Part shown: one piece after another, positions 7,034-8,355 of the stretch
Layout: every line of letters starts with the position of its first letter
Position numbering within the stretch: position 1 is the first letter of the stretch
Source: an uncultured Flavobacteriales bacterium
GTDB taxonomy: Bacteria; Bacteroidota; Bacteroidia; Flavobacteriales; Crocinitomicaceae
Direction: 5' to 3'
Length of the DNA: 8,355 nt
Assembly (NCBI GenBank): GCA_946479125.1
Contig: CAMLET010000116.1
Span: 1-8,355, forward strand
Made by a program: the position numbers and the translations under genes
The notes under the pieces: model-generated
Told to the model about the DNA's origin: nothing
The model's database searches: none
The model's input: the letters and a program-made list of their open reading frames with translations, nothing else

Positions 7034-8355
7034 CTAGTTCTCGTTTACGGATAAAATTTCCATGTTCAATGTTGTAAATGACGGTGGTGTGGTAAAGAAT
7101 TTCACTATGACATTGCATCCACCTAATTTGTCTGTGATCTTTACAATTGCCTCGAAGTACTGACCAGAAGAAGAAGTATTGTTAACTCTCAGCACATTAC
7201 TTCCGTCTATAGTAACAGATCCTGTTCCACTAACAATGGTAACAACCGGGCTTTCCAAAGAGCCAGTCAATTGGTACTGAACAGCAGAGATTGCGGTTAT
7301 TGTAATCGAACAATCCGTTTCCACATCACATTTTTCAGCAGCTTCTCCAACAGTGATTTCATCTCCGCCCTCTACGCGCAAACTACTTCTTCCGGAGTGA
7401 AATTCACTACTACTGATGTTTTCAGGAAGAATATTAAAGAAGATACTCTGATCCATACAGTTGCGATAGTTGAAATCTTCAAAACTCCCTTCTGCAATTT
7501 GACTCAAAGAAGCATTAGCCGTAACAGCTGTAGTCAAACTGTTTCGGTAACTCAATAAGCTTGCAGAATATCTACCCAAGGCGTCTGCCGTTTCCAGAGT
7601 ATTTCCATTCGGACTGAATTGCGTCACTTCTGAAACAAAGGTCCAGTTCGATGGATTTTTCTGCCACTTGTTCGTATAGCGGTAATAATAAGGTGAGAAA
7701 CTGGTGAACACACCATCTCTGCGGATGTTCGAATTTCCATTGGAGTTGGTCTGAGAACGCTCAGTCAAGTATGTATATGAACGAACCGGACGCCAATTTC
7801 CTTTTGTTCCATTCGCATAAGGATTTACCTGATCTTCTCCACCGCGTTCTTCGAAACAATTACAAAACGTACTCCAATTGTCCTTGAATTCAACGGCACC
7901 TGAGTTCAACACTTTTGTAAACGTTGAAGAAGCAATTCCAGATAGTGGATTTTCGTTACTAACTAGATTGAACATGGTGGTAGTTTGTTTATTTCGCCTA
8001 CCACTTCGTACCACTTTGATTTGTACATTACTAAACGACGTTGCATCACCTTCTTTATCAACCACGCGAATCCCGCTACCAGTAATTTCAGTAACCCATC
8101 CATGATAAGGAAGCGCTGGTGTTGCAATTCTAGTAACAATCACTTCATCGCCTTCCACAAAATTCTGACTTGCAGCTCCGCAAGGAACAAACCCATCAGC
8201 ACCAATTGGAAAACCTTGAATAGTATAACCAATATTGGAGTAAGCAGCCCCCATCTGATCATACTTCCAGTAAGCCGGGTAAGCCAAACTGTAAACCGCA
8301 TCGTTGAAGTTGTTCGTTGTTTGAGTAGCCAATACCTGACCACTTTCAGCATCAT
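7034..8355 (-). CDS. Large YD/RHS-family protein, C-terminal 439 residues (5' end beyond the window)
   Basis: The frame is open to the right edge; the first complete codon is at 8353. A TTG at 8332 could be read as a start, but the residues before it (DAESGQV) belong to a family motif of the form DAETGEVL, so the gene continues to the right. Visible segments, numbered from the edge: DAESGQVLATQTTNNFNDAV with AYPAYWKYDQMGAAY (1-38); a small beta-rich part containing VVRSGRRN (114-121); CNCF (164-167); GNWRPVRSYTYLTERSQ (185-201); FSPNGNTLETADALGRYSA (246-264); FEDFNYRNC (291-299) and HSGRSSLRV (319-327), the start of a jelly-roll-like module. Instead of completing that module, the protein goes into a Cys-containing Ig-like or cadherin-like stretch (about 342-417) and stops at TAG (7036-7034). 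From memory the earlier blocks are the conserved C-terminal half of giant Bacteroidota YD proteins. No sorting domain is visible at the end. Function unknown; probably extracellular or cell-surface. Confidence 0.88.
   Translation of the reverse strand, partial: DAESGQVLATQTTNNFNDAVYSLAYPAYWKYDQMGAAYSNIGYTIQGFPIGADGFVPCGAASQNFVEGDEVIVTRIATPALPYHGWVTEITGSGIRVVDKEGDATSFSNVQIKVVRSGRRNKQTTTMFNLVSNENPLSGIASSTFTKVLNSGAVEFKDNWSTFCNCFEERGGEDQVNPYANGTKGNWRPVRSYTYLTERSQTNSNGNSNIRRDGVFTSFSPYYYRYTNKWQKNPSNWTFVSEVTQFSPNGNTLETADALGRYSASLLSYRNSLTTAVTANASLSQIAEGSFEDFNYRNCMDQSIFFNILPENISSSEFHSGRSSLRVEGGDEITVGEAAEKCDVETDCSITITAISAVQYQLTGSLESPVVTIVSGTGSVTIDGSNVLRVNNTSSSGQYFEAIVKITDKLGGCNVIVKFFTTPPSFTTLNMEILSVNEN

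Larger units (their letters stand above)
1..8355 (-). other. Probable four-gene operon of YD/RHS-family secreted proteins
   Basis: All four genes point the same way. Successive gaps are 2 bp (7032-7033), 3 bp (6072-6074) and a 4-bp overlap (5340-5343). Such spacing leaves no room for a terminator or a separate promoter between genes, and it is typical of co-transcription with coupled translation. The promoter must lie to the right of the window unless an internal one is hidden in coding sequence; I found no convincing Bacteroidota-type promoter. The three complete N-termini all begin with signal peptides, so the unit appears to produce exported proteins only. Confidence 0.75.

Noticed and set aside
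5340..7036. Promoters or terminators between the four genes
   Set aside because: The junctions are only 2 and 3 bp or overlapping, and I saw no convincing hairpin with a T-run or Bacteroidota-type promoter near them.
7032..7118. Upstream ATG at 7118 as the start of the 6075-7031 gene
   Set aside because: It would overlap the preceding gene by 85 bases and place the hydrophobic signal sequence at residues 30-47, which is less plausible than starting at 7031 just after the preceding stop.
7271..8105. Plus-strand open frames at 7271-7558 and 7878-8105
   Set aside because: Antisense to recognisable family blocks of the 7034-8355 gene; no features of real proteins.
8330..8332. TTG as the start codon of the right-hand gene
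   Set aside because: No signal peptide follows, and the family motif continues upstream of it to the window edge, so this is an internal Leu codon of a longer gene.
8140..8355. Minus-strand open frame of 71 codons at the right edge
   Set aside because: It overlaps, in a different phase, the part encoding the DAESGQVL and AYPAYWKYDQMG blocks, which I recognise as real protein family sequence.

Overview
The window reads as DNA from a Bacteroidota, most likely a flavobacterium-like organism (order Flavobacteriales; a Fluviicola/Crocinitomicaceae-type genome is my best guess). The reasons are AT-leaning coding sequence, starts with weak or absent Shine-Dalgarno motifs, lysine/phenylalanine-rich signal peptides, and very large secreted proteins of a YD/RHS-like family that I recognise from this phylum. 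The assignment rests on protein character only; there is no marker gene here.

Every gene lies on the minus strand, so the window is read from right to left. There are four genes: (A) the C-terminal 439 residues of a large secreted-type protein entering from the right edge (7034-8355); (B) a 318-residue secreted protein with a short YD-repeat tail (6075-7031); (C) a 243-residue exported protein of unknown function (5340-6071); and (D) the N-terminal 1781 residues of a giant YD/RHS-like protein that runs off the left edge (1-5343). The junctions are 2 bp, 3 bp and a 4-bp ATGA overlap, so the four genes look like one polycistronic unit with coupled translation. I see no intergenic space large enough for a promoter or terminator, and no RNA genes, mobile elements or CRISPR arrays.

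The most interesting feature is the architecture. In the Bacteroidota YD/RHS-like proteins as I remember them, the modules in gene A (the D-A-E-T/S-G-x-V-L segment, the VVRSGRRN segment and the first half of a jelly-roll-like domain) and those in gene B (the second half ending in FFDDIRVFP, then YD repeats) lie in one polypeptide. Here they are separated into two polypeptides. Gene A ends in an extra Ig-like region, and gene B has its own signal peptide and a CUB-like N-terminal region. Gene D then carries the N-terminal modules of the same family. The set therefore looks like a split, multi-subunit version, or a tandem paralogue arrangement, of a normally single-chain surface or secreted protein. 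The small exported protein C is coupled to the giant D and could be a partner or helper, but its function is unknown.
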